Made by a program: the position numbers and the translations under genes. A stretch of 27,743 nt of DNA from a virus. The number at the start of each line of letters is the position of its first letter. The first letter of the stretch is position 1. The notes below the pieces were generated by a model. It ran no database searches. It saw only the letters and a list, made by a program, of their open reading frames with translations, and had not been told where the DNA came from. Below, piece by piece: positions 16,954 to 26,175 of this stretch. The stretch covers positions 1 to 27,743 of IMG/VR virus record IMGVR_UViG_3300025120_000416, one strand, 5' to 3'.

Positions 16954-19900
16954 ATGTATATAGATTTAGAAACAGGAGTTAGAGTAAGCGAGGCTGACAT
17001 GCAAAATTATGCCGATCAAGAAGGTTTAGATATTGAAGAATACATAAGCTTAATGGGGTTTACTTTAGAATCAGATAACAATACTTCTGAGTCTGCAGAT
17101 ACTAGTTCCGCAGATTTACTTGACCCAACAACTTTTCAAAAAGACGCTGCAGCGGATGCAGATGTGGTGTCTCAACCAATGATAGCATCACAAGCGGAGA
17201 ATGTAACACTAGAAGATACGGAATTAGAGCTGGTAGATACTTCTTTGGATTCACTAGATCCATTAGATGATTACTATGTTACTGTTGAAGATTTAAGGCA
17301 GGATGAAGAAGATGCTTCTCCATCATTAAATAAAAAACTAGCCGGTATTGGTATATCTACCACACAAGGAACTTCATTTGGAAGTCTTGATGCTTTAAAC
17401 TTTGAAAACTCCGTAGATGATGAAATGGAATTAGGAGGAGTAGCAACGAGGTTTGTGGGTGATTTAATAGGTAAGCCAACTAAGATATTTTCAGCTATAG
17501 GAATTGGATCAAATAAAACAGACGAAGAGCTAGCTGCTGCAGCTGCTGAAATAAATGAATATATAAAACTAAAAGCAGATACTAATTTTTTAGACAAAGC
17601 TAAAAAAAGAAGTGGTGATGCTTACGAAAAATATGAAGAAACTTTAAAAGCTCCTGAATTAACAGAAGAAGAGCTGCAATCTTCTATGAAAAAAGATTTG
17701 GTTTCTAAATTTTCTGAAATACAAAGAAGCGAGCTGTCTAATATTACTGAGGGCCCAAAAAATGAAATAGTAGGAGTAAAACAAACGGACGCTACTGTTG
17801 ATCAATTTGAAAACAAAAAAGAATTTCAAGCTTATAATCAATGGAAAAAAGATGGTTATATTCCTGATTTTTCAGAAAACGAAACGCTTTTTTATGATTC
17901 AGAAAGAAAACAAAAATATGCTTTAGACGCATCGCTTAGGTACGCTAGCGACTTGTCCGTAGAAGGGCGTATGGACGTACTAGCTTTAGCCGCAAACGAT
18001 GAAAAAAGACTTAATAATTTTCAAGAAATATCTAATAATTATTTTAAAACAGAGGAATCTTTAAAAAACGCCATTAAAGAATATAAACTCAACCCAACAC
18101 AAGATAACTACAGGGTGGCTACCGCTATAGAAGTAGATTATTTACAAAAACAAGGAGATATACAATCTTTACAAGGCAAATTAAAAAAAGATGGAGTTTT
18201 TGAAAAAAGCAAAACAGTTCCTCTTGCTTTAATGGATTTTAACAAGGATTACAATAGAATAAAACAACTTAGGACATCATTCAAATCTACTATAGGGAGT
18301 GTAACATACGCAGGAGCAGCCTTAGCTACTTTAGCTGGTCAAGTTAATAATCCAGGAGCGATAGCAGTTGCACTAAGTGGGCCGGAGTCAACAAGTGCAA
18401 AAATAGAAAATGTCACTGGATTAGTTTCTTTAGGTGAGGATCTTCAAAAAGAAACTGAAAATTTTCAAAGAGCAATTGCTGTTGATGAAATTAACAGTGT
18501 AAGCGATGCCGGTAAATGGGTTGCTGGATCTTCAGTAAATTTAATACCATCTTTAGCTATGGCTATGACTGGCCCTGCAGCTATGCCTTTATTTTTCTTA
18601 TCCGGATCAGGGAGCAAAGGTATGGAAATGGCTGTTAGCAGAAAAAATTCTAGCGAAAGAATGATTAAAAATAAGCAATTTTTAATTGATAATCCAGATG
18701 CAGATTCTTTTACTGTAATGTCTTTAGAAAAAGAAATGGCTGAAGACGCTAAAATATTAGGCATATCCGAATGGCAATCTTTAGGTATACAAGCTCTTTA
18801 CGGAATAGCAGAGGTAGCTATGGAAAAAGTAGGTACTATGACTCTGTTGAAAAATTTAAAAAACGGAACAAAAATGCTTTCTCCTACTACCGTAAAAGAG
18901 GGGTTTAAATTTTTAGGTAACGGATTAAAAGAAGTTGGAAAAGGAATAAGAGTAGAAGGAGGTTCCGAATTTGGAACAACAGTTGCGCAAAATTTTGGTG
19001 ATATATTTATATTAGGAGAAGACAAAAACTTATTTGAAGGCGGGTTAGAATCTTTTGCACAAGGAGCTTTAATGGGTGGCGCTATGAATAGTGTTGGCGT
19101 AGCTAAAGGTTTAAGGCAAGGATATATTAGCGTTTTAGCTAGTAAAAAAGAATCAGCAAAACTTAAGGAAAACTTAAATGCTTTAAGAAAGCTTACCAAT
19201 CAGCCAGAAATACAAAGCTGGCTAGATTTAAAAAATTTAAATTTAAAGTTGCCTAAAGAAACGCAATCTGTTGTAGATGCTATAACTCTGGATATGCAGA
19301 AAACCGAAGAAGGTGTCATGTTTAAATTAGGAAGCACTTTAAGTATTGACCAAGCTTATAAAGTAGAAGAGGTTAATAGAAAAATGCGATTACTTAATAA
19401 ACAATTAATTGAAGCTTCGACTAACCCTAGCATAAAAGCTGCTGAGCTAACTCAAATAGAATCTCAACTTAGAACTCAATTTGAAGGATTAGCTAAGGAG
19501 CGTGAACAATTGTTATCAGATAGTGTTGATATAAAACAAACTAAAGAAAGCTTTGTTGACCAAAACGTGTCTTTAGACAGTACATTAGGTTATTCTTTTT
19601 ATACTCAATCAATGCTGAACGAAAGCGTAAAATCCGTAATTGGTAATTATAGCAACCTATCACCAGAGGCAAATCAAGCAGGTCTGGACGCAGCAAAAAA
19701 AGCTTTAATAAAAGAAGGAAGCAAAAATCCTTCTGTTAAAGAAATTAAAGACAAAGCTTTAGAAGAATACATTGACAACACTTATAAAAAGAAGATAGAA
19801 TCAGGTAGAAGTAATGCTGAAGCTTTTGCTAAACAGCAAGGTTTGGATCTTGAAATTATGTCTTTTGAAGGTAAAGATGCAGATACTGAAATTATAAAAG

Positions 19901-22900
19901 CTTTTGAAGACGCGGGTGTTGAAGGAACAGAGTTGGCTAAGCTAAAAAAAGCGGTTAAGAACGGAACCTTTGAAGGAGGAGAAATTAGTGGAACTAATAA
20001 GATAATTATTAACCTGAATGCGGCTGTAAAAAATAAACGTATAGGAATTTTTGCACACGAAGTCCTCCATAAATATGCTAAAGAAAAATACGGATCTAAT
20101 CAAGACGCGATTGACAAAGCAGGTGCAGACTTGTTGTCTTATTTAGAAAAAAACGATAAAGATTTATTTGCTAAAGTTAAATTTAGAATAGACCAAAGTT
20201 ATACAGAAAAAGATGCTGAGGGTAATGTAATAAAAGATGCAGATTATTTTGAGGAAGCAATGAATGCTATGTCTGATGTTTTAGCCGACGGTCAAGTTGT
20301 TAACGATAAATCAATGAATAAAATTAGAGTTTTTGCAAATTCATTTTTATCTAAGTTACCTGGTAAGTTTCAATTTACAGTAGATCAAGGAAGAGATGCT
20401 TACGAGTTCGTAAAAGGTTATAATAAAGAAGCTCACTTTGGAGGAGTTAAAACTCCTGATAATCCCATAGTTAGTTCTACAGATGACGATGAAAAAGCAA
20501 TTACAAAAGAAGACAAAGATAAAAAAGTATCTTTATCCGTTAGTAAAGCGCCTTTATTAGATAAAATTAATTCGCTTGTTCCACCTTCAATTACCACTCA
20601 GGAGGAATACTTTAGCCCTAAAATATTTAATGAAGTTTTTAAAGCTACAGAAGAAGGTGGTGCTATAAGTAATTATATAAAATCAAAAGCTTCAAGTAAA
20701 GAAGCGGGTATAAAAACCATAAAAAGTATTCAGGAAAGATTAACTAATTATGATCCTGCTGCAGAAAGAAAAAAAGCAGGTAATAAAGAGCCTATAACTT
20801 TTGGAGAATTTATATTTTCAAATACGCCGTTTGCAATACGTGATGCTAAAAAAGCTTTATTTAAAGAAAGCGAGGCTGCTAAGAAGAAAGCAGATTTAGA
20901 TAGCAAAGAGGTGCAAAGCAAAACAACAGAAGAAGATTCTGGGCCAACAGCAGATACTAGAAAAAAATACAAATCATTAATTTCAAATCCTAAATTAATA
21001 CCTAGTTTTGTTTTAACTGAAATAAAAACAAAGCTTGCTGATGTAGTTTCAAAATTAACGTCGAAACTGTCTACAAGACCTAAGGGTAAAAACAAACAAA
21101 CAACACCGTTAATAGAAGAAATTAAAAAAGCTATTGGTAAAGTTGTAGGAGACGCAACAGCTTTACCTAAGCAGATAATAAATCGAATGGGTAATCCTAA
21201 AGATGGATCCTATCAAAAGTTTTTAATAGACAATAAAAAATCTATTTTAGAAAACATGACGACCACTTATTTGATGACAGCTATACCCGCTGCTGTAGAA
21301 AAATCTGTGGGGGGAGCTTATATCTTAGATAAAAACGGTAAAAGAAAAAAAGATAGCAACAATAATGATATTTTTGATCCAAAGTTTGTTCCTTATCCAG
21401 AGTGGGTAGGTAAAGAAATTGATCGTGAAAAAGTTTCTACTAATAAAAAAGGAGGAACATCTGGTAATCAAATTGTTAGAAGAGCTATTCAAGTAGAAGT
21501 AGATGGTAAATTTGAAGACAGCATTACTGACAAAGACTTTGTAGCAAATTTTGTTGGTAGTGATGGAAAAGTTATACGTGGAAAAAGAGAATCACTAGGA
21601 AAAGCTATAGCGGAGGAAGCCGGTTTTGAAGTGTTAACTAAAGAGCTAGCAAATGAAAACAGTGACATAAGAAAAGCTTTTAAAGGTAATCAAGAAGCCT
21701 TAGGTGTAGTATTAGCAGATAATTTTGTACAACAGTTATCTAGGGATGCAGAAAGAGGCACTGTTAAGTTTAGTAAAACTTTAAATAACTTAGAAAGGGT
21801 TAACTTTTTTGTTGAAGAAATTAATACTTCTAGGTTTAAGCAAACATTATCAGCTACAAAAGACTTAAATAAAGCAATTAAAATACACTTTAAAGACGAT
21901 TTTACAAGACCAGAGCTTCGTAATATAGCGAAAGAAGTTGCAAAAAATAATTTAGTTAAAAACTTTGAATTTCAAATAGAAAAAGTAGGTATAGAAAAAG
22001 CTACAGATATGGTTGTGGATTTTGCAGGGGAAGTTTTATTTACACCCTCGGAATATAAAACTATAATGGCGAAATATGGTTTAGAAAGCAACTACAACTT
22101 AAGAAGTTTGCAAGCTGTAAATGAAGGTAGGCTAGCTGCGCTGTGGTTAAAAGACAAAATGGAAGAATCTAGGTTTGTTAGGGGGTTTTATAGAGCATTA
22201 TCTGGTCCAGCAAGATTAGCTGGATTTGAATTAAAAACCGATCCTGATGGAATTATAGTTTTAGATTCGGATGTAAAAAAAGAAGTTAAAAATCCTAGAA
22301 ATAGCTTGTTTAATAGTGTTAAAGACATTATGAAAGCTTTAAATATAAAGTCGACTAAAGGAGATTTTAGAGACACTGAGCAAACAAGAAAAAATTGGTG
22401 GTTCAGTAAAAACTTTAATAAACTAGATGAACAAGGCAAAAAAGATTATTTACAGAAACTATATAACGAGGGACAACTAGATAAAGAAATTATGCTAGAA
22501 GCAATGGAACTACTAAGAGAAGGGTATGCTAACGGGGATATATCTTTGACTGGTGTACAAATGCTTTGGGTAGGACAATTTGCGGATATGACCGGTGTTG
22601 GTAAAGCTGCAGGAGCACCTAGAATGATACCAGTAATTCCTATGCCTGATGGCACTTTCAAAATAGCAACCGATGCGGATTTAGTAAAAGCAGGATTAGC
22701 TTACTCTAAGGACCCTTATGTATTAGAGCACATGATACCCGCTAAAGAAATAGCTACTTTGTCTTTACAGTATATACTATCGGGAGATGCTCAAATTAAA
22801 AAAGAATTACTTAAAAAATTAGAGAATTACGATACAAGCATACTACCAAAAAAATTAGACGATAAACTTAAAAAAGAAAGAGGTACTCAAGAAATGATGG

Positions 22901-25806
22901 GTATTGATTTTAAAACGGGAGACTCTCCTGTTGACACTAGATATGATGGGCTTGGTATTATGTTTTACGATGCTAAAACCGACACTTTTGTAGGATCCCC
23001 TATTAAATATTCAAAACCTGAATTAACAAAAGTTAAAACAGATCAGAAAGCTATTGAAAACGGAAGGTCTATTAGTTGGTCTAAGTCACCTAAAAAAATA
23101 CGTGTATTTGATTTTGATGATACTTTAGCTAGAACTAAAAGCAATGTGTTATATACAATGCCAGATGGTACTAAAGGAAAAATAGATGCCGCTACATTTG
23201 CTAAGGATGCCGTTAAGATGGAAGCTGAAGGCGCTATATTTGATTTTAGTGAATTTAGTAAAGTAATGGACGGCAAGAAAGGTCCATTGTTTGAAGTGGC
23301 TAAAAAAATAGCGGATGCTAGAGGTACTGAAGATGTATTTGTTTTGACCGCAAGACCTCAAGATGCTGCAGGTCCAATACAAGAATTCTTAAAAAGCTTA
23401 GGTTTAAGTATACCTTTAAAAAATATTACCGGATTAGGTGATGGTAACGCTAAAGCAAAAGCTGATTGGATGATAGGTAAAGTAGCGGAAGGCTATAATG
23501 ATTTTTATTTTGCAGATGATGCTATTAAAAATGTTAAAGCTGTTAAAGATGTATTTGATACTTTTGATATTAAAGGTAAAGTTCAACAAGCTAAAGTTAA
23601 ATTTAGTAAAGGTTTAGATAAAGGGTTCAATGATATGATTGAGCGCCAGACTGGTACAGAATCTTTTAAAGAATTTTCTAAAGGTGTAGCGCAAAGAAGA
23701 GGTAAAAAAGTTGGTAAGTTTAAAATATTTGTTTCACCATCTGCTGAAGATTTTAGAGGATTAACTCAATACAAATTTGCGGGTAAAGGTAAGCAAGGTG
23801 AAGCTGATCAAAAATTCTTTGAAGAAGCATTAATGGATCCTTACTTTAAAGGTGTTGCTGCAGTAGAAGCCGCAAGAGAAACAATAAAGAACGATACTAA
23901 AGCTCTTTTTAAAATATTTAAACCTGTTAAAAAGAAACTAAACAAACTAGTTCCAGGTATTGATTTTACTTATGACGGGGCTGTTCGTGTTTATCTTTGG
24001 AATAAAGCAGGTATAGAAATACCAGGACTTACTAAAAGAGATAACAAAAAATTAAATGACGCTATAGCAAATGACCCTGAGCTTAGTGCTTTTGCAGATG
24101 CTTTATTACTAGTATCTAAACAAGACACATGGCCTGCTCCTACAGAGTACTGGGAAGCAAAAACAACTTTAAGTGACTTAAATACTTTAACTGAAAAAAC
24201 AAACAGAAAAGAGTACCTAACAGAGTTTATTGAAAACGTTGATATTATATTTAGCGAAAAGAATTTAAATAAAGTGGAAGCTCTATACGGTAAAGCATCT
24301 AGAGTAGCTATTGAAAACGCTATATATGCTATGAAGACAGGTAGTAATAGTCCTAATCAAAGTGGCGATGGCATAACAAATAGATGGCTAAATTGGGTAA
24401 ACAACTCTATAGGTACAATAATGTTCTTCAATAGAAGATCAGCATTGTTACAATTAACTTCTGCAACAAACTTTTTAAACTGGTCAGATAATAATCCAGC
24501 CAAAGCAGCATTAGCATTCGCTAATCAACCTCAATATTGGAAAGATTGGGTAATGATATTCAATTCAGATAAATTAAAACAACGTAGAAGTGGTTTAAAA
24601 TCCGATGTACAAGAATCTGAAATAGCTAACGCAGCTAAAAATACGGAAGATAAAATAGGTTCAATTATAGCTTACTTGTTAAAAATAGGTTTTGCACCAA
24701 CACAGATAGCGGATAGTATTGCTATATCTTCAGGTGGTGCTACTTTTTATAGAAATAGAGTTAATACTTATAAAAAGCAAGGTTTAGATGTAAAAGAAGC
24801 AGAAACAAAAGCTTTTGAAGATATGAGTAAGCTTTCTGACGTAGCACAGCAATCAGGTGATCCTGCTTTAGTGTCTCAACAACAGCGAAGCATTGCAGGG
24901 CGTCTTATCTTATCTTTTCAGAACACGACTATGCAATACACTAGATTAATGAAAAAATCTGGCCAGGATCTTATAAACAGACGAGGGGACGATAAAACAA
25001 ATATATCTAAGATACTGTATTATGGAGCTTTGATGAATTTTATATTTAACGCACTATCTCAGACTGCATTTGCATTAATACCTGGTTTTGATGAGGAAGA
25101 AGAGGAAGATAAAGTTAAAAGAGATGAAAAACTTGAAGAAAAAGCATCTAGAGTTTTAAATGGTATGGCAGATTCTATTATCAGAGGTACTGGTATATAT
25201 GGAGCTATTGTCACTACTATAAAAAATACATACAATACTTGGAAAAGAGAGGCTGATAAAGGTTTTAAAGGTGATCAAGCTAAAACACTTCTTGAAGCAG
25301 CTAACGTATCGCCGGCTATAGGATCTAAGCTTAGAAAAATATATTCAGCAATACAGGCTTACCAATTTGATAAAGCAGTAATGGAAAAACATCCATGGAG
25401 TGTGACTATAGACGGTAAGTTTAATCCTTCTGCAACATATAGTGTAATTGGAAATGTAGCGTCAGCAACTCTTAATTTACCTTTAGATAGGGCTTTAGCA
25501 GAAGCTAGAGGTGTAGCTGAAATGTTTGATAATAGAAATAGTGAAATGCAAAGAATAGCATTAGCTTTAGGGTGGAGAACTTGGAACGTAGGTGCTAAAA
25601 ATGAAGAGTTTGATCTTATAAAAATGGAAGCTAAGCAAGCTAAGAAAGATAAAAAAGCAAAAGAAAAGCAAGACTATAAAGATTACTTACAAAGAGTTTT
25701 TGATAAACTAAGTTATGAACAGACTCAAGAATATTTTACAAACAAAGGAGCCGCTGCAAAAAAAGAATGGATATTAAAAATAGGTAAAGAAAAAGGTATA
25801 AAATAA
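16954..25806 (+). CDS. Giant 2950-residue virion polyprotein with metallopeptidase and HAD domains
   Basis: One uninterrupted frame covers about a third of the window. Visible in order are: an acidic N-terminus (1-200); hydrophobic segments at about 447-464 and 527-550 and a Gly-rich FAQGALMGGA patch near 701-710; an HEVLH zinc-peptidase motif (1035-1039) with a possible third ligand E1100 or E1101; an uncharacterised domain near 1380-1600 (NRMGNPKDG, TTTYLMTAIPAAVEKS); another at about 1610-2015 with LEHMIPAKE at 1924-1932; an HAD phosphatase-like domain (about 2046-2212); and a long C-terminal domain with FFNRRSALLQLTSATNFLNW (2491-2510) and a membrane-like helix (about 2686-2709). A [VI]-x-[FYWL]-S-K-like motif recurs between domains. 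It resembles the 'polyvalent proteins' of phages (Iyer and Aravind), thought to enter the cell with DNA. It is probably the large ejection protein; cleavage is inferred. Confidence 0.7.
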   Translation: MYIDLETGVRVSEADMQNYADQEGLDIEEYISLMGFTLESDNNTSESADTSSADLLDPTTFQKDAAADADVVSQPMIASQAENVTLEDTELELVDTSLDSLDPLDDYYVTVEDLRQDEEDASPSLNKKLAGIGISTTQGTSFGSLDALNFENSVDDEMELGGVATRFVGDLIGKPTKIFSAIGIGSNKTDEELAAAAAEINEYIKLKADTNFLDKAKKRSGDAYEKYEETLKAPELTEEELQSSMKKDLVSKFSEIQRSELSNITEGPKNEIVGVKQTDATVDQFENKKEFQAYNQWKKDGYIPDFSENETLFYDSERKQKYALDASLRYASDLSVEGRMDVLALAANDEKRLNNFQEISNNYFKTEESLKNAIKEYKLNPTQDNYRVATAIEVDYLQKQGDIQSLQGKLKKDGVFEKSKTVPLALMDFNKDYNRIKQLRTSFKSTIGSVTYAGAALATLAGQVNNPGAIAVALSGPESTSAKIENVTGLVSLGEDLQKETENFQRAIAVDEINSVSDAGKWVAGSSVNLIPSLAMAMTGPAAMPLFFLSGSGSKGMEMAVSRKNSSERMIKNKQFLIDNPDADSFTVMSLEKEMAEDAKILGISEWQSLGIQALYGIAEVAMEKVGTMTLLKNLKNGTKMLSPTTVKEGFKFLGNGLKEVGKGIRVEGGSEFGTTVAQNFGDIFILGEDKNLFEGGLESFAQGALMGGAMNSVGVAKGLRQGYISVLASKKESAKLKENLNALRKLTNQPEIQSWLDLKNLNLKLPKETQSVVDAITLDMQKTEEGVMFKLGSTLSIDQAYKVEEVNRKMRLLNKQLIEASTNPSIKAAELTQIESQLRTQFEGLAKEREQLLSDSVDIKQTKESFVDQNVSLDSTLGYSFYTQSMLNESVKSVIGNYSNLSPEANQAGLDAAKKALIKEGSKNPSVKEIKDKALEEYIDNTYKKKIESGRSNAEAFAKQQGLDLEIMSFEGKDADTEIIKAFEDAGVEGTELAKLKKAVKNGTFEGGEISGTNKIIINLNAAVKNKRIGIFAHEVLHKYAKEKYGSNQDAIDKAGADLLSYLEKNDKDLFAKVKFRIDQSYTEKDAEGNVIKDADYFEEAMNAMSDVLADGQVVNDKSMNKIRVFANSFLSKLPGKFQFTVDQGRDAYEFVKGYNKEAHFGGVKTPDNPIVSSTDDDEKAITKEDKDKKVSLSVSKAPLLDKINSLVPPSITTQEEYFSPKIFNEVFKATEEGGAISNYIKSKASSKEAGIKTIKSIQERLTNYDPAAERKKAGNKEPITFGEFIFSNTPFAIRDAKKALFKESEAAKKKADLDSKEVQSKTTEEDSGPTADTRKKYKSLISNPKLIPSFVLTEIKTKLADVVSKLTSKLSTRPKGKNKQTTPLIEEIKKAIGKVVGDATALPKQIINRMGNPKDGSYQKFLIDNKKSILENMTTTYLMTAIPAAVEKSVGGAYILDKNGKRKKDSNNNDIFDPKFVPYPEWVGKEIDREKVSTNKKGGTSGNQIVRRAIQVEVDGKFEDSITDKDFVANFVGSDGKVIRGKRESLGKAIAEEAGFEVLTKELANENSDIRKAFKGNQEALGVVLADNFVQQLSRDAERGTVKFSKTLNNLERVNFFVEEINTSRFKQTLSATKDLNKAIKIHFKDDFTRPELRNIAKEVAKNNLVKNFEFQIEKVGIEKATDMVVDFAGEVLFTPSEYKTIMAKYGLESNYNLRSLQAVNEGRLAALWLKDKMEESRFVRGFYRALSGPARLAGFELKTDPDGIIVLDSDVKKEVKNPRNSLFNSVKDIMKALNIKSTKGDFRDTEQTRKNWWFSKNFNKLDEQGKKDYLQKLYNEGQLDKEIMLEAMELLREGYANGDISLTGVQMLWVGQFADMTGVGKAAGAPRMIPVIPMPDGTFKIATDADLVKAGLAYSKDPYVLEHMIPAKEIATLSLQYILSGDAQIKKELLKKLENYDTSILPKKLDDKLKKERGTQEMMGIDFKTGDSPVDTRYDGLGIMFYDAKTDTFVGSPIKYSKPELTKVKTDQKAIENGRSISWSKSPKKIRVFDFDDTLARTKSNVLYTMPDGTKGKIDAATFAKDAVKMEAEGAIFDFSEFSKVMDGKKGPLFEVAKKIADARGTEDVFVLTARPQDAAGPIQEFLKSLGLSIPLKNITGLGDGNAKAKADWMIGKVAEGYNDFYFADDAIKNVKAVKDVFDTFDIKGKVQQAKVKFSKGLDKGFNDMIERQTGTESFKEFSKGVAQRRGKKVGKFKIFVSPSAEDFRGLTQYKFAGKGKQGEADQKFFEEALMDPYFKGVAAVEAARETIKNDTKALFKIFKPVKKKLNKLVPGIDFTYDGAVRVYLWNKAGIEIPGLTKRDNKKLNDAIANDPELSAFADALLLVSKQDTWPAPTEYWEAKTTLSDLNTLTEKTNRKEYLTEFIENVDIIFSEKNLNKVEALYGKASRVAIENAIYAMKTGSNSPNQSGDGITNRWLNWVNNSIGTIMFFNRRSALLQLTSATNFLNWSDNNPAKAALAFANQPQYWKDWVMIFNSDKLKQRRSGLKSDVQESEIANAAKNTEDKIGSIIAYLLKIGFAPTQIADSIAISSGGATFYRNRVNTYKKQGLDVKEAETKAFEDMSKLSDVAQQSGDPALVSQQQRSIAGRLILSFQNTTMQYTRLMKKSGQDLINRRGDDKTNISKILYYGALMNFIFNALSQTAFALIPGFDEEEEEDKVKRDEKLEEKASRVLNGMADSIIRGTGIYGAIVTTIKNTYNTWKREADKGFKGDQAKTLLEAANVSPAIGSKLRKIYSAIQAYQFDKAVMEKHPWSVTIDGKFNPSATYSVIGNVASATLNLPLDRALAEARGVAEMFDNRNSEMQRIALALGWRTWNVGAKNEEFDLIKMEAKQAKKDKKAKEKQDYKDYLQRVFDKLSYEQTQEYFTNKGAAAKKEWILKIGKEKGIK
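20056..20070 (+). other. HEVLH zinc metallopeptidase motif in the giant protein
   Basis: Residues 1035-1039 read HEVLH, preceded by the hydrophobic strand IGIFA, as in zincin active-site helices. The two His would bind zinc and Glu would be the base. A Glu pair in DYFEEAMNAMSDVL (E1100/E1101, about 62 residues on) is a candidate third ligand of a gluzincin-like arrangement. No HxxGxxH metzincin extension follows. Confidence 0.6.
23098..23596 (+). other. HAD-superfamily phosphatase-like domain in the giant protein
   Basis: Residues about 2049-2214 carry the full HAD motif series. Motif I is FDFDDTLA (D2053 nucleophile, D2055 general acid/base, T2057). Motif II is VLTAR (T2132). A candidate motif III Lys lies in AKAKADW (K2167 or K2169), and motif IV is YFADD (D2188, D2189). 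All catalytic positions are present, so a working phosphohydrolase is plausible. The substrate is unknown; nucleotide or nucleic-acid 3'-phosphate are possibilities only. Confidence 0.75.
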
Positions 25807-26165
25807 TGAAGTTTAAATATTTTACTTACGGAGAGTTTGATTCTCCAGACCTGGAGGGTAGTGGTAAAAATATGAGTGATGAACTTATAAGCATGCTAGA
25901 CATTGTTCGTAAAAAATATGGTAAAGCCATTATTCCTAACTCAGGATTTAGAACAGTTGAACACAACAAATCTGTTGGAGGAAAACCTGATTCTTCACAT
26001 TTAAAAGGCTTAGCGATTGATATTGCATGTAAAAACTCTAAAGATAGATTTAAGCTTGAAGGTATATTAAGAGAAGTTGGATTTACAAGAATAGGTATGG
26101 GTAGCACATTTATTCATGTAGACATCGATAAAGAAAAAACACAGAACGTATTATGGACATATTAA
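25806..26165 (+). CDS. M15-type peptidoglycan peptidase (endolysin or virion lysin)
   Basis: The compact 119-residue enzyme shows the zinc site of the M15 (D-Ala-D-Ala carboxypeptidase / L-Ala-D-Glu endopeptidase) family: SSHLKGLAID with H65 and D72, and FIHVDID with H104. GFRT upstream (R49) matches the conserved Arg that precedes the site. It would cut peptide cross-links or stems of peptidoglycan, for lysis or for local wall opening during DNA entry. There is no signal peptide, membrane segment or cell-wall-binding domain, so export would need a holin; none was found in this window. The start overlaps the stop of the giant gene by one base (TAATG), suggesting coupled translation and favouring a virion-linked role, though a lysis role is equally usual. 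Confidence 0.85.
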   Translation: MKFKYFTYGEFDSPDLEGSGKNMSDELISMLDIVRKKYGKAIIPNSGFRTVEHNKSVGGKPDSSHLKGLAIDIACKNSKDRFKLEGILREVGFTRIGMGSTFIHVDIDKEKTQNVLWTY

Positions 26166-26175
26166 AACAAAAATT

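Noticed and set aside
18465-19199. Minus-strand frames of 99 and 133 codons, with others at 17274-17597 and 20748-21095
   Set aside because: They lie wholly inside the giant plus-strand gene, are rich in Ser/Leu/Phe/Pro as expected from antisense of Lys/Glu/Ala-rich coding, and show no motif.
22723-22750. LEHMIPAKE as an HNH nuclease active site
   Set aside because: Only one short E-H string is present. The second His/Asn and zinc-binding Cys pairs of HNH enzymes were not found, so a nuclease is not claimed.
16954-25806. The giant gene as a sequencing fusion of several genes
   Set aside because: The frame is open for 2950 codons with no internal stop. Domain order resembles that of giant marine phage proteins, so a natural multidomain protein is the simpler reading.
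25826-26107. Minus-strand 93-codon frame
   Set aside because: It is a shadow of the M15 peptidase gene, whose catalytic motifs are intact on the plus strand.
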